A stretch of 32,882 nt of DNA. It comes from Flavobacteriaceae bacterium (GTDB taxonomy: Bacteria > Bacteroidota > Bacteroidia > Flavobacteriales > Flavobacteriaceae). A program made the position numbers and the translations under genes. Within the stretch, counting starts at the first letter, position 1, and the number at the start of each line of letters is the position of its first letter. The stretch is from NCBI GenBank assembly GCA_016780065.1, contig JADHML010000011.1, positions 1-32,882 on the forward strand, in the 5' to 3' direction. The notes under the pieces were generated by a model. That model saw only the letters and a list, made by a program, of their open reading frames with translations. It did no database searches and was not told where the DNA came from. Positions 8,724 through 16,870 of this stretch are shown one piece after another.

Positions 8724-9901
8724 AAAAGTTAGTCCTGGCATATAGTGGAGGCTTAGACACTTCTTATTGTATAAAATTTTTGAGTCAAAACGGCTATCAA
8801 GTACATGCTGTTAGTGTTAACACTGGTGGCTTTGACAAAATTGAAACCGAGCAACTGGCTAAAAAAGCAGAGGCATTGGGTGCAGCAAGCTACACGCCTA
8901 TCGATGCAGTCTCTAGATTTTATCAAAAAATTGTGAAGTACTTAGTGTTTGGCAATGTCCTCAAAAACAACACTTACCCGCTTTCTGTTAGTGCTGAAAG
9001 AGTCATACAGGCAGTTGCAATCGCTGAACATGCTCAAAAAATAAATGCACAGTGCATTGCCCATGGCAGTACTGGTGCAGGAAATGATCAAGTGAGGTTC
9101 GATATGATTTTTCAGATCATCTGTCCAGATATTGAAATCGTAACTCCTATTCGAGACCAACAACTTTCTAGAGAAAGTGAGATCGAGTATTTAAAATCAC
9201 ATGGTGTGGATTGGCCTTGGGAAAAGGCTCAATACTCTATAAACAAAGGGCTATGGGGCACAAGCGTAGGTGGTAGTGAAACCCTCAAATCGCGCGACCC
9301 ACTTCCTGAGACAGCATACCCAAGCCAATTAACGTCAACAGCGTCTAAAACCATTAGTCTACAATTTGAGAAAGGTGAATTGGTCGGGATTGACAAAACA
9401 AAATACGACCCTGTTGAGGCTATACAAAAACTACAAGAACTGGCTTCCTCCTATGCAATTGGACGAGACATTCATGTCGGTGACACCATCATTGGCATCA
9501 AAGGTCGGGTTGGATTTGAAGCAGCTGCACCGATGGTCATCATCAAAGCACACCATTTGTTGGAAAAACACACTTTGAGCAAGTGGCAGCAGTTTCAAAA
9601 AGATCAGATGGCTAATTTTTACGGAATGCAGTTGCACGAAGGACAGTATTTGGACCCCGTCATGCGAGATATTGAAGTGTTTTTAGAAAACACCCAAAAA
9701 ACCGTTAGCGGCTCTGTTTATGTGACACTACACCCACATAGGTTCACTTTAGACGGGATTGAGTCTCCTTTTGATCTGATGGATAGCTCATTTGGAAGTT
9801 ATGGAGAAATGAATCTAGGTTGGACGGCTGAGGAGGCCAAAGGATTTATAAAAATTAGTGCTAACGCAAATAAAATACATCAACATGTCAACAATAAGTA
9901 A
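8720..9901 (+). CDS. argG: Argininosuccinate synthase
   Basis: Joins citrulline and aspartate with ATP to give argininosuccinate, the penultimate arginine step. The 393 residues match the usual length. The N-terminal ATP pyrophosphatase motif YSGGLDTSY is at residues 8-16. Further markers are IAHGSTGAGNDQVRFD (the nucleotide and citrulline/aspartate binding segment), SINKGLWGTSVGGSE, and the C-terminal SVYVTLHPHRF. The ATG at 8720 overlaps the stop of a 31-codon ORF. The 3' end overlaps argC by 17 bp, so the two are certainly one transcript. A partial -7-like motif (GACCTTTG, 8690-8697) lies just upstream, but without a good -33 box I do not call a separate promoter. Confidence 0.96.
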   Translation: MKKLVLAYSGGLDTSYCIKFLSQNGYQVHAVSVNTGGFDKIETEQLAKKAEALGAASYTPIDAVSRFYQKIVKYLVFGNVLKNNTYPLSVSAERVIQAVAIAEHAQKINAQCIAHGSTGAGNDQVRFDMIFQIICPDIEIVTPIRDQQLSRESEIEYLKSHGVDWPWEKAQYSINKGLWGTSVGGSETLKSRDPLPETAYPSQLTSTASKTISLQFEKGELVGIDKTKYDPVEAIQKLQELASSYAIGRDIHVGDTIIGIKGRVGFEAAAPMVIIKAHHLLEKHTLSKWQQFQKDQMANFYGMQLHEGQYLDPVMRDIEVFLENTQKTVSGSVYVTLHPHRFTLDGIESPFDLMDSSFGSYGEMNLGWTAEEAKGFIKISANANKIHQHVNNK

Positions 9902-10874
9902 GAAAACTGTAGGAGTTGTTGGAGGTTCTGGCTACACAGGTGGTGAGTTGTTACGACTTTTGTTAAACCACCCTCATGTGGTTCTTGATTTTGTTTATAG
10001 TACTACACGTGCCGGCAAACCTATTAGTGGAGCTCATGCTGATTTGATAGGACAAACTGAATTATTGTTTACCAATGAAATCAACCCTAATGTAGATGTG
10101 TTGTTTTTGTGTTTAGGACATGGATTATCAGGGACTTTTTTACATGAAAACCCCGTAAATGATAACACAAAAATAATAGATCTGAGCAACGATTTTAGAC
10201 TGCAAGCAGATCATCACTTTCTAGGGAAATCATTCGTTTATGGACTTCCTGAATTTCAAAAATCGGCCATCCAATCAGCTCAAGCTGTTGCCAATCCTGG
10301 TTGTTTTGCCACAGCTATTCAATTAGCACTTTTGCCTTTGGCTCACTCAAAACTACTTTCTGAAGACGTTCATATCAATGCCTTAACAGGAAGTACAGGA
10401 GCGGGTGTTAAACCCTCCGACACAGGGCATTTCAGTTGGAGAAATAATAATGTTTCTTGGTACAAACCATTTACCCACCAACACTTAGGAGAAATTTGTG
10501 AGACACTTAAGGAAGTTCAAGGAAATCTACCAGAGTTACATTTCTTACCAATCCGTGGCAACTTCACTAGAGGGATTTTTGTGACTGCATATACTCCTTT
10601 TTCAGGAACTGAAGATGACGCCAAAAGGATCTATAAAGAATATTACCAGAGCCATCCGTTTACCCATGTATCTGAAACAAGTGTTCATCTCAAACAAGTA
10701 GTCAACACCAACAACTGTGTAATCCACCTTCATAAACATGGGGATAAGCTGCTTATTACAAGCATCATTGACAACCTTCTCAAAGGTGCCTCAGGACAAG
10801 CCATTGAAAACCTGAACCTTATGCATGGTTGGGAACAAAAAACAGGATTACAACTTAAAGCAAACGTATTTTAA
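9885..10874 (+). CDS. argC: N-acyl-gamma-glutamyl-phosphate reductase
   Basis: NADPH-dependent reduction of N-acyl-glutamyl phosphate to the semialdehyde, the third arginine step. The 329-residue protein opens with the Rossmann motif VGVVGGSGYTGGELLRLL and carries the catalytic cysteine in NPGCFAT (Cys140), followed by the GSTGAG and HFLPIRGNFTRGI segments of the ArgC family. The ATG at 9885 is chosen because the Rossmann strand begins eight residues later; an upstream in-frame ATG at 9858 would add residues without family support. It overlaps the last 17 bp of argG. ArgC from this group may accept N-acetyl or N-succinyl substrates; the sequence does not decide. Confidence 0.95.
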   Translation: MSTISKKTVGVVGGSGYTGGELLRLLLNHPHVVLDFVYSTTRAGKPISGAHADLIGQTELLFTNEINPNVDVLFLCLGHGLSGTFLHENPVNDNTKIIDLSNDFRLQADHHFLGKSFVYGLPEFQKSAIQSAQAVANPGCFATAIQLALLPLAHSKLLSEDVHINALTGSTGAGVKPSDTGHFSWRNNNVSWYKPFTHQHLGEICETLKEVQGNLPELHFLPIRGNFTRGIFVTAYTPFSGTEDDAKRIYKEYYQSHPFTHVSETSVHLKQVVNTNNCVIHLHKHGDKLLITSIIDNLLKGASGQAIENLNLMHGWEQKTGLQLKANVF

Positions 10875-10884
10875 ATTATATCAA

Positions 10885-11679
10885 ATGAAAATAGCCATTT
10901 TAGGAGCCGGAAATTTAGGTTTAAGTATAGCCAAAGGCCTGATCACTAACAACAGCATCACCCAATTGTACTTGACACGTCGCAACCCATCGAGCATTTC
11001 TGAATGGGAAGAGTACAAAAACACTTTGGTAACAAGTGACAACAGAAAAGCAGTTGCTAAATCTGATATTATCATTTTAGCTGTTCAGCCTGCACAACTC
11101 GATGCTGTACTGAATTCAATAACAGACTTGTTAAATGATAAACATGTTTTGATTTCCACTGTTACAGGTTATTCTATAGCGAAGATAGAGGGGATTGTAG
11201 GTACAAACCAACATATTGTACGCAGTATGCCCAATACAGCTATTTCAGTTGGGAAGTCTATGACTTGTTTATGTGCCAACGCCAAAGGCAAATCTAGACT
11301 ACCATTGGCGGAAGCCATTTTTAACGGTTTAGGAACCAGCATTGTTATAGATGAAAAGCACATGCGTGCTGCGACAGTTATCTGTGCTTCGGGGATTGCT
11401 TTTTGGATGCGATTGATTCGAGCCACCACTCAAGGCGGAGTTCAACTCGGTTTTGATGCAGACGAAGCCATGAAAATGTCTATGTACACAGCCATGGGAG
11501 CAGCCAGTTTGCTGATCGAAACCAACTCTCACCCAGAGCAAGAAATCGATAAGGTTACCACACCTCAAGGATGTACCATTGAAGGTCTAAATGAGATGGA
11601 ACATCAAGGGTTAAGTTCGTCATTGATAAGAGGTATTGTAGCTTCATTTAACAAGATTAACAACATTGCAAAAGGATAA
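10885..11679 (+). CDS. proC: Pyrroline-5-carboxylate reductase (ProC)
   Basis: Reduces pyrroline-5-carboxylate to proline with NAD(P)H. The 264-residue protein begins with a Rossmann motif, MKIAILGAGNLGLSIAKG, has RSMPNTAISVGKSMT, the conserved substrate-loop wording, and ends in the dimerisation domain with the DKVTTPQGCTIEGLNEME signature of ProC. The ATG at 10885 places the first beta strand at residue 2; the longer frame from 10825 overlaps argC with unrelated residues. It lies 10 bp after argC and 2 bp before argD. Its place inside the arginine operon suggests coordinated control of proline and arginine output, since both pathways draw on glutamate semialdehyde chemistry. A different substrate is possible but unsupported. 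Confidence 0.92.
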   Translation: MKIAILGAGNLGLSIAKGLITNNSITQLYLTRRNPSSISEWEEYKNTLVTSDNRKAVAKSDIIILAVQPAQLDAVLNSITDLLNDKHVLISTVTGYSIAKIEGIVGTNQHIVRSMPNTAISVGKSMTCLCANAKGKSRLPLAEAIFNGLGTSIVIDEKHMRAATVICASGIAFWMRLIRATTQGGVQLGFDADEAMKMSMYTAMGAASLLIETNSHPEQEIDKVTTPQGCTIEGLNEMEHQGLSSSLIRGIVASFNKINNIAKG

Positions 11680-11681
11680 AC

Positions 11682-12809
11682 ATGGCACTTTTTGACGTAT
11701 ATCCTTTGTATGATGTAGAGCCTGTAAAGGCTAAGGGTTTGTATGTTTATGACAAATACAAAAAGAAATACTTGGATCTGTATGGAGGCCATGCTGTAAT
11801 TTCTATAGGTCACGGACACCCGACTTACAAAAAAGCCCTAAGACAACAACTCAATCGAATTGGTTTTTACTCTAACGCCATTCAAAATCCTTTACAACAT
11901 CAACTTGCAGATGAGATCATTGCGCAATCATGTTGTGAAAACTACCAACTATTTTTGTGTAGCACTGGAGCTGAAGCAAATGAAAACGCACTTAAATTAG
12001 CCTCCTTCGAAACGGGAAAGAGTCGTGTCATTGCTTTTAAAAATGCCTTCCATGGAAGAACAAGTGCTACGGTAGCTGCAACTGACAATCCGAATATTAA
12101 TGCGCCTTTAAACGCTCAACATCAGGTTAGCTTTTTAGAGTTCAATGATTTAGAATCGTTAGAAGCAACCTTAAAAAAAGGTGATGTATGCGCAGTGATT
12201 TTTGAAGCCATTCAAGGGGTTGGAGGTTTAGACGAACCCACAGAATCTTTTGTTGTTGAAATGGAAAAACTTTGCGAAAAATACGGGGCTTGTTTGATCG
12301 CAGACGAGGTGCAATCTGGATTTGGACGAACTGGCACTTTTTTTGCGTACCAAAAATACCCCATTCGACCTCATGTGATTTCTATGGCCAAAGGAATGGG
12401 AAATGGGTTCCCTATTGGCGGTGTTCTCGTAAGACCTGATATCAAAGCACGTTATGGAATGCTAGGAACTACTTTTGGTGGCAACCATTTGGCTTGTAGA
12501 GCATCACTAGCAGTGCTTGAAGTTTTAAAGAAATCTCAACTACAACCCCATGCAAAAGACATGGGAGATTATTTTGTTGAAAATGCCAAAAAGATTGATG
12601 AAGTAAAAAAAATCAAAGGACGAGGATTGATGCTTGGCCTAGAATTCGATCATGAGGTTGGAGAAATTAGAAAAAAACTCATCTATGATCATCACATATT
12701 TACGGGAGGCAGCAGTAACAAAAACCTTCTGAGAATTCTTCCACCATTAACCATTGAAAAAAAGCATTTCGATGTGTTTTTCGATGCATTAAAAAAATGT
12801 TTGACATGA
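11682..12809 (+). CDS. argD: N-acylornithine aminotransferase (class III, PLP-dependent)
   Basis: Transfers an amino group from glutamate to the N-acyl-glutamate semialdehyde, giving N-acyl-ornithine. The 375 residues show the class III aminotransferase pattern: LDLYGGHAVISIGHGHP near the start, CSTGAEANENALKLA (phosphate-binding), FKNAFHGRTSATVAATDN, LIADEVQSGFGRTG with the PLP-interacting aspartate, and SMAKGMGNGFPIGG with the Schiff-base lysine. It starts 2 bp after proC and its TGA overlaps the argF' ATG. Given the neighbours, the substrate is the acylated semialdehyde rather than free ornithine, though class III enzymes can be promiscuous. Confidence 0.95.
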   Translation: MALFDVYPLYDVEPVKAKGLYVYDKYKKKYLDLYGGHAVISIGHGHPTYKKALRQQLNRIGFYSNAIQNPLQHQLADEIIAQSCCENYQLFLCSTGAEANENALKLASFETGKSRVIAFKNAFHGRTSATVAATDNPNINAPLNAQHQVSFLEFNDLESLEATLKKGDVCAVIFEAIQGVGGLDEPTESFVVEMEKLCEKYGACLIADEVQSGFGRTGTFFAYQKYPIRPHVISMAKGMGNGFPIGGVLVRPDIKARYGMLGTTFGGNHLACRASLAVLEVLKKSQLQPHAKDMGDYFVENAKKIDEVKKIKGRGLMLGLEFDHEVGEIRKKLIYDHHIFTGGSSNKNLLRILPPLTIEKKHFDVFFDALKKCLT

Positions 12810-13753
12810 AGCAGTTGCTTACCCTAAATGATGTGCCAGACATGGCAGAAATGATTCAATTGGCATCTGAACTAAAATCAGATTCACATGCGTTTTCACA
12901 ATTAGGTTCTCGCAAAACAATCGGTTTGCTGTTTTTCAACCCAAGTTTACGCACTAGACTGAGCACCCAAAAGGCGGCTAGACTGTTGGGTTTAGATGTG
13001 ATGGTAATGAATTTTAGCAACGAAGCCTGGGCCATTGAGTACGAAGATGGTACCATCATGAGCGGTTTACGCTCAGAGCACATCAAAGAGGCTGCACAAG
13101 TTGTTTCTCAATACTGTGACATAGTGGCCATTCGTGCATTTGCAACCCTTACAGACAAAGAAAAAGACGAATCTGAACAAGTGCTCAATAGTTTTATTAA
13201 ATACGCATCTGTTCCTATAGTGAACATGGAAAGCGCTACAGCGCATCCATTGCAAGCATTGGCAGACGCACTGACCCTTAAAGAGCAAGTTCATAAACCA
13301 AAACCTAAAATCGTACTGAGTTGGGCACCGCATCCGAAAGCACTTCCCCATGCCGTAGCCAACTCCTTTATAAAAATGATGAATCATCAGGACGCAGATT
13401 TTGTCATTACACATCCGGAAGGTTATGATCTTAACCCAGACATTATAGGAGACAACAGGGTCGTTTATGATCAGGATGAAGCATTAAAAGATGCAGATGT
13501 GGTTTATGTAAAAAACTGGTGTGCGTATGACGACTATGGAAAAATTCTCAGAACAGACAATCGGTGGATGTTGACCGAAAAGAAGATGAAACTCACCAAC
13601 GATGCCTTCTTTATGCATTGTTTACCGATTAGAAGGAATGTTGTTGTTTCGGATGCTGTATTGGATCACTCCAAATCTTTGGTAATCGAGCAAGCAAACA
13701 ACAGAACTTATGCGGCTCAAGCAGTTCTTAAAACCCTTTTGGATCATGCATAA
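12806..13753 (+). CDS. argF': N-acylornithine carbamoyltransferase (ArgF', SOTCase/AOTCase type)
   Basis: Carbamoylates N-acyl-ornithine to N-acyl-citrulline, the Bacteroidota and Xanthomonas variant in which the acyl group is kept until after carbamoylation. The 315-residue protein has the carbamoyl-phosphate loop FNPSLRTRLSTQKAA (residues 44-58), the HPLQALAD motif, the SWAPHPKALPHAV segment that distinguishes this family from classical OTCase, and the C-terminal FMHCLPIRRN. The ATG at 12806 overlaps the argD stop as ATGA; an ATG three codons earlier is less likely. Residue 90, reported to set succinyl (Pro90 in Bacteroides fragilis) versus acetyl (Glu92 in Xanthomonas) preference, is Ser here, so the natural substrate is open. 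Confidence 0.94.
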   Translation: MKQLLTLNDVPDMAEMIQLASELKSDSHAFSQLGSRKTIGLLFFNPSLRTRLSTQKAARLLGLDVMVMNFSNEAWAIEYEDGTIMSGLRSEHIKEAAQVVSQYCDIVAIRAFATLTDKEKDESEQVLNSFIKYASVPIVNMESATAHPLQALADALTLKEQVHKPKPKIVLSWAPHPKALPHAVANSFIKMMNHQDADFVITHPEGYDLNPDIIGDNRVVYDQDEALKDADVVYVKNWCAYDDYGKILRTDNRWMLTEKKMKLTNDAFFMHCLPIRRNVVVSDAVLDHSKSLVIEQANNRTYAAQAVLKTLLDHA

Positions 13754-14522
13754 GCTTCATGTTGTAAAAATAGGAGGTAATCTAATAGAGAATCAAAAAG
13801 ATTTAAGTCGTGCCTTATCTGCTTTTAGCTCCATGGATGGGCATAAAATCTTGGTTCATGGTGGTGGAAAACGTACGACTGAAATATGCAATCAACTCGG
13901 AATACCTGCTAAAATGCATAATGGAAGAAGGATTACAGATGATGCAGCCTTAGAAGTTGCAGTGATGGTTTATGCAGGATGGGCTAACAAGAAAATAGTA
14001 GCTGAACTGCAAAAAAACAAACTGAACGTATTGGGTGTGACAGGAGCTGATCTAAACATGATTCAAGCCAAAAAAAGACCCGTTACAGAAATAGATTATG
14101 GTTGGGCAGGTGATGTTGTAAAAGTCAACCGAACAGTTATTAAAAAACTACTTACCGACAAGATGGATTTGGTTTTCTGTGCCATTACCCACGACCAACA
14201 AGGACAATTGCTAAACACAAACGCCGACACCATCGCTGCCGAAATTGCATCGGCAATGACATCAGATTTTGAGGTACATTTGCATTACTGTTTCGAGAAA
14301 AAAGGAGTACTAATGGACGTTAACGACTCAGGATCTGTTATTGAGCACATTCGAAAAGATGAGTTGACTGCTTTGCAAAAAAATAAAATTATTGCTGATG
14401 GTATGTTGCCAAAACTCCACAATTGCTTTTATGCACTCGAAAATGGAGTTCAAAAGGTATTCGTTGGAAACACCGACATGCTTGAAAATGAAAACACACT
14501 CAAAACTAGTTTGACTCTATGA
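13746..14522 (+). CDS. argB: N-acylglutamate kinase
   Basis: Phosphorylates N-acyl-glutamate, the second arginine step and often the feedback-controlled one. The 258-residue amino acid kinase fold protein opens with HVVKIGGNLI, the phosphate-binding lysine strand, followed by VHGGGKRTTEICNQLGI, NGRRITDDAALEVAVMVYAG, and the C-terminal KNKIIADGMLPKL lysine motif. The ATG at 13746 puts the first strand at residue 3; the longer frame from 13710 is simply readthrough of the argF' end. It overlaps argF' by 8 bp and argE by 4 bp. There is no N-terminal extension of the kind found in arginine-inhibited hexameric kinases, so arginine feedback on this enzyme is doubtful; that point is inference. Confidence 0.94.
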   Translation: MHKLHVVKIGGNLIENQKDLSRALSAFSSMDGHKILVHGGGKRTTEICNQLGIPAKMHNGRRITDDAALEVAVMVYAGWANKKIVAELQKNKLNVLGVTGADLNMIQAKKRPVTEIDYGWAGDVVKVNRTVIKKLLTDKMDLVFCAITHDQQGQLLNTNADTIAAEIASAMTSDFEVHLHYCFEKKGVLMDVNDSGSVIEHIRKDELTALQKNKIIADGMLPKLHNCFYALENGVQKVFVGNTDMLENENTLKTSLTL

Positions 14523-15577
14523 ACCAAGCAAAATTGACACAAGACGCCATTCAGTTGCTTTGCGATCTGATCGAAATTCCTTCTTTTTCGGGAGAGGAAT
14601 CACAAACTGCGGATTGTATTCAAGATTGGTTTTCAGCATATAACGTCAAGACTCAGCGAATAAAAAACAATGTGTTTGCTTTTAACAAACATCACGACCC
14701 CAACAAACCTTACTTGTTATTAAACTCTCACCACGACACCGTAAAGCCAAACAAAGCCTATACGCGAAACCCTCACAAGGCAGAGATTCATGAGGGTAGG
14801 CTGTACGGATTGGGGAGCAATGATGCTGGAGGAGCTTTGGTATGTTTGATTGCGTTGTTTACTTACTTCTATGAACATAAAAACCTATCATACAATTTGG
14901 TAATTGCAGCCACAGCTGAAGAAGAAAGCTCTGGACCAAACGGTCTTAACAGTCTGTTAGAGGAATTGCCTGAAATAGCAGTTGCTATAGTTGGCGAACC
15001 CACACAAATGCAATTGGCTATTGCGGAGAAAGGTTTGGTTGTATTTGATGCTGTTGTAAAAGGAACACCTGGTCATGCAGCACACCCCAATAATGACAAT
15101 CCTATTATCAAATCGGTAGATGTCATTCAATGGTTCGAAAAACTAAAGTTTGATAAAGTTTCTGACACTTTAGGGCCCGTTAAACTGACCGTAACTCAAA
15201 TTGCAGCAGGAAGTCAACACAACGTGATACCAGCTCAAGTACAGATGGTTTTGGATGTGCGTGTCAACGATTGTTACACAAACGAAGAAATTGCAGAAAT
15301 TGTTGGTCAAGCCCCTTGTACGGTAGTACCTAGATCATTACGGTTAGGATCATCATCAATAAACAAAAACCATCCACTGGTACAAGCAGGTATCTCAATG
15401 GGTCTAAATACTTACGGCTCCCCTACCCTTTCAGACCAAGCAGCGTTGTCTTGTCCATCCCTTAAATTGGGGCCTGGAGACTCGAAAAGATCTCACACAG
15501 CGGATGAGTATATTTACGTGCACGAAATTGAAGAGGCAGTAGCATTGTATATTCAACTATTAGAACAAGTTCTTTAA
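14519..15577 (+). CDS. argE: M20 family deacylase, N-acyl-citrulline/ornithine deacylase (ArgE-like)
   Basis: A 352-residue zinc-dependent M20 amidohydrolase. The metal-ligand pattern is complete: SHHDTVKPN (His), GLGSNDAGGALVC (bridging Asp), AATAEEESSGPNG (catalytic Glu and ligand Glu), GEPT with the following Glu, and a C-terminal SHTADEYI His; the lid domain contains KGTPGHAAHP. By position it removes the acyl group from N-acyl-citrulline made by ArgF', releasing citrulline for ArgG. Relatives include ArgE, DapE and carboxypeptidases; the operon context makes the arginine role most likely. It overlaps argB by 4 bp and lies 9 bp before argH. Confidence 0.92.
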   Translation: MNQAKLTQDAIQLLCDLIEIPSFSGEESQTADCIQDWFSAYNVKTQRIKNNVFAFNKHHDPNKPYLLLNSHHDTVKPNKAYTRNPHKAEIHEGRLYGLGSNDAGGALVCLIALFTYFYEHKNLSYNLVIAATAEEESSGPNGLNSLLEELPEIAVAIVGEPTQMQLAIAEKGLVVFDAVVKGTPGHAAHPNNDNPIIKSVDVIQWFEKLKFDKVSDTLGPVKLTVTQIAAGSQHNVIPAQVQMVLDVRVNDCYTNEEIAEIVGQAPCTVVPRSLRLGSSSINKNHPLVQAGISMGLNTYGSPTLSDQAALSCPSLKLGPGDSKRSHTADEYIYVHEIEEAVALYIQLLEQVL

Positions 15578-15586
15578 AACTTTCCT

Positions 15587-16870
15587 ATGAAAATTTGGCA
15601 AAAATCTTCGACGCAAATAAATCAAGACATCGACAAGTTTACGGTTGGTGAAGACCGTCATTGGGATATGCGCCTTGCGATGTATGACATAAAAGCGTCC
15701 AAAGCACATGCTGACATGTTAGGTCATGTAGGTTTGTTAACAAAAGATGAAGTCGATTCCCTAAACAAAGGGTTGGATGATTTATTGGACGATATCGAAA
15801 AGGGTGTTTTTGTTATTGAAGACACTTTTGAAGATATGCATTCAAAGATTGAATATGAGCTTACCCAAAAACTAGGTGAGGTTGGAAAAAAAATACACAC
15901 AGCTCGCTCAAGAAACGATCAAGTGTTGGTTGCCTTACAACTCTACTTCAAAGACGAAATCAAAGCGATCAAAGCCTTATCAAAAGAGTTGTTTGAGGTA
16001 CTAATAGATTTGGCAGATACTCATAAAGATGTATTACTTCCAGGGTATACCCATTTACAGATAGCCATGCCCTCTTCCTTTGGGTTGTGGTTTTCTGCTT
16101 ATGCCGAATCCTTGACCGATGACATGACCATGCTTAATGCAGCATACACACTCTGTGATCAAAATCCTTTAGGGAGTGCAGCTGGATATGGAAGTTCATT
16201 TCCCATCGATCGTGTAGCAACCACTAAGGCATTACAGTTTTCTGACATGAAAGTCAATGTGGTAGCCGCTCAGATGGCAAGGGGTAAAATTGAAAAAAAT
16301 CTTGCTTTTGGCATTAGCAACTTGGCAAGTACTTTGAGTAGATTTTCTATGGATGTTTGTCTTTATATGAGTCAGAATTTTAATTTTCTTACATTCCCTC
16401 AAGAACTTACAACAGGTTCTAGTATCATGCCTCACAAGAAAAATCCAGATGTGTTTGAATTGATAAGAGGAAAATGCAATGCTTTACAAGCTCTGCCCAA
16501 CCAAATGGCTATGATGCTTACCAATTTACCAAGTGGATATCATAGGGAAATGCAATTGTTTAAAGGACCGATACTCAAGGCTATAGATGAAATTAAAGAC
16601 TGTTTGCAGATTGCTACATTTAGCATCAAACAAGTTCAAGTTAGAACGAACATATTAGACGACAGCAAGTATGATTACTTGTTTAGCGTAGACACACTCA
16701 ATGAAATGGTTCAAGAAGGGATACCCTTTAGAGATGCTTATAAAAAAATCGGGGATGCCATTGAAAGCGGTGACTATAATCCATCTAAAACAGCCAAACA
16801 CACTCATGTCGGGAGTCTAGGCAATCTTGATCTTAAGGCGATTCGAAAAAAATTTGATAGCCAATACTGA
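15587..16870 (+). CDS. argH: Argininosuccinate lyase
   Basis: Splits argininosuccinate into arginine and fumarate, the last step. The 427-residue fumarase/aspartase-superfamily protein has EDMHSKIEYELTQKLGEVGKKIHTARSRNDQV near the N-terminus, PGYTHLQIAMPSSFGLW with the conserved His, and the superfamily signature GSSIMPHKKNP near residue 280. It is somewhat shorter at the C-terminus than the Escherichia coli enzyme (about 457 residues), but the catalytic regions are complete. The following membrane gene begins inside its 3' end in another frame, so the operon probably continues past argH. Confidence 0.95.
   Translation: MKIWQKSSTQINQDIDKFTVGEDRHWDMRLAMYDIKASKAHADMLGHVGLLTKDEVDSLNKGLDDLLDDIEKGVFVIEDTFEDMHSKIEYELTQKLGEVGKKIHTARSRNDQVLVALQLYFKDEIKAIKALSKELFEVLIDLADTHKDVLLPGYTHLQIAMPSSFGLWFSAYAESLTDDMTMLNAAYTLCDQNPLGSAAGYGSSFPIDRVATTKALQFSDMKVNVVAAQMARGKIEKNLAFGISNLASTLSRFSMDVCLYMSQNFNFLTFPQELTTGSSIMPHKKNPDVFELIRGKCNALQALPNQMAMMLTNLPSGYHREMQLFKGPILKAIDEIKDCLQIATFSIKQVQVRTNILDDSKYDYLFSVDTLNEMVQEGIPFRDAYKKIGDAIESGDYNPSKTAKHTHVGSLGNLDLKAIRKKFDSQY

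Noticed and set aside
13073-13414. 113-codon minus-strand open frame inside argF'
   Set aside because: Antisense to a well-conserved enzyme, with a low-complexity cysteine and phenylalanine-rich product typical of a shadow frame.
13710-13745. Longer argB start upstream of the ATG at 13746
   Set aside because: The extra residues come from reading the argF' end in another frame; the kinase fold begins right after the ATG at 13746.
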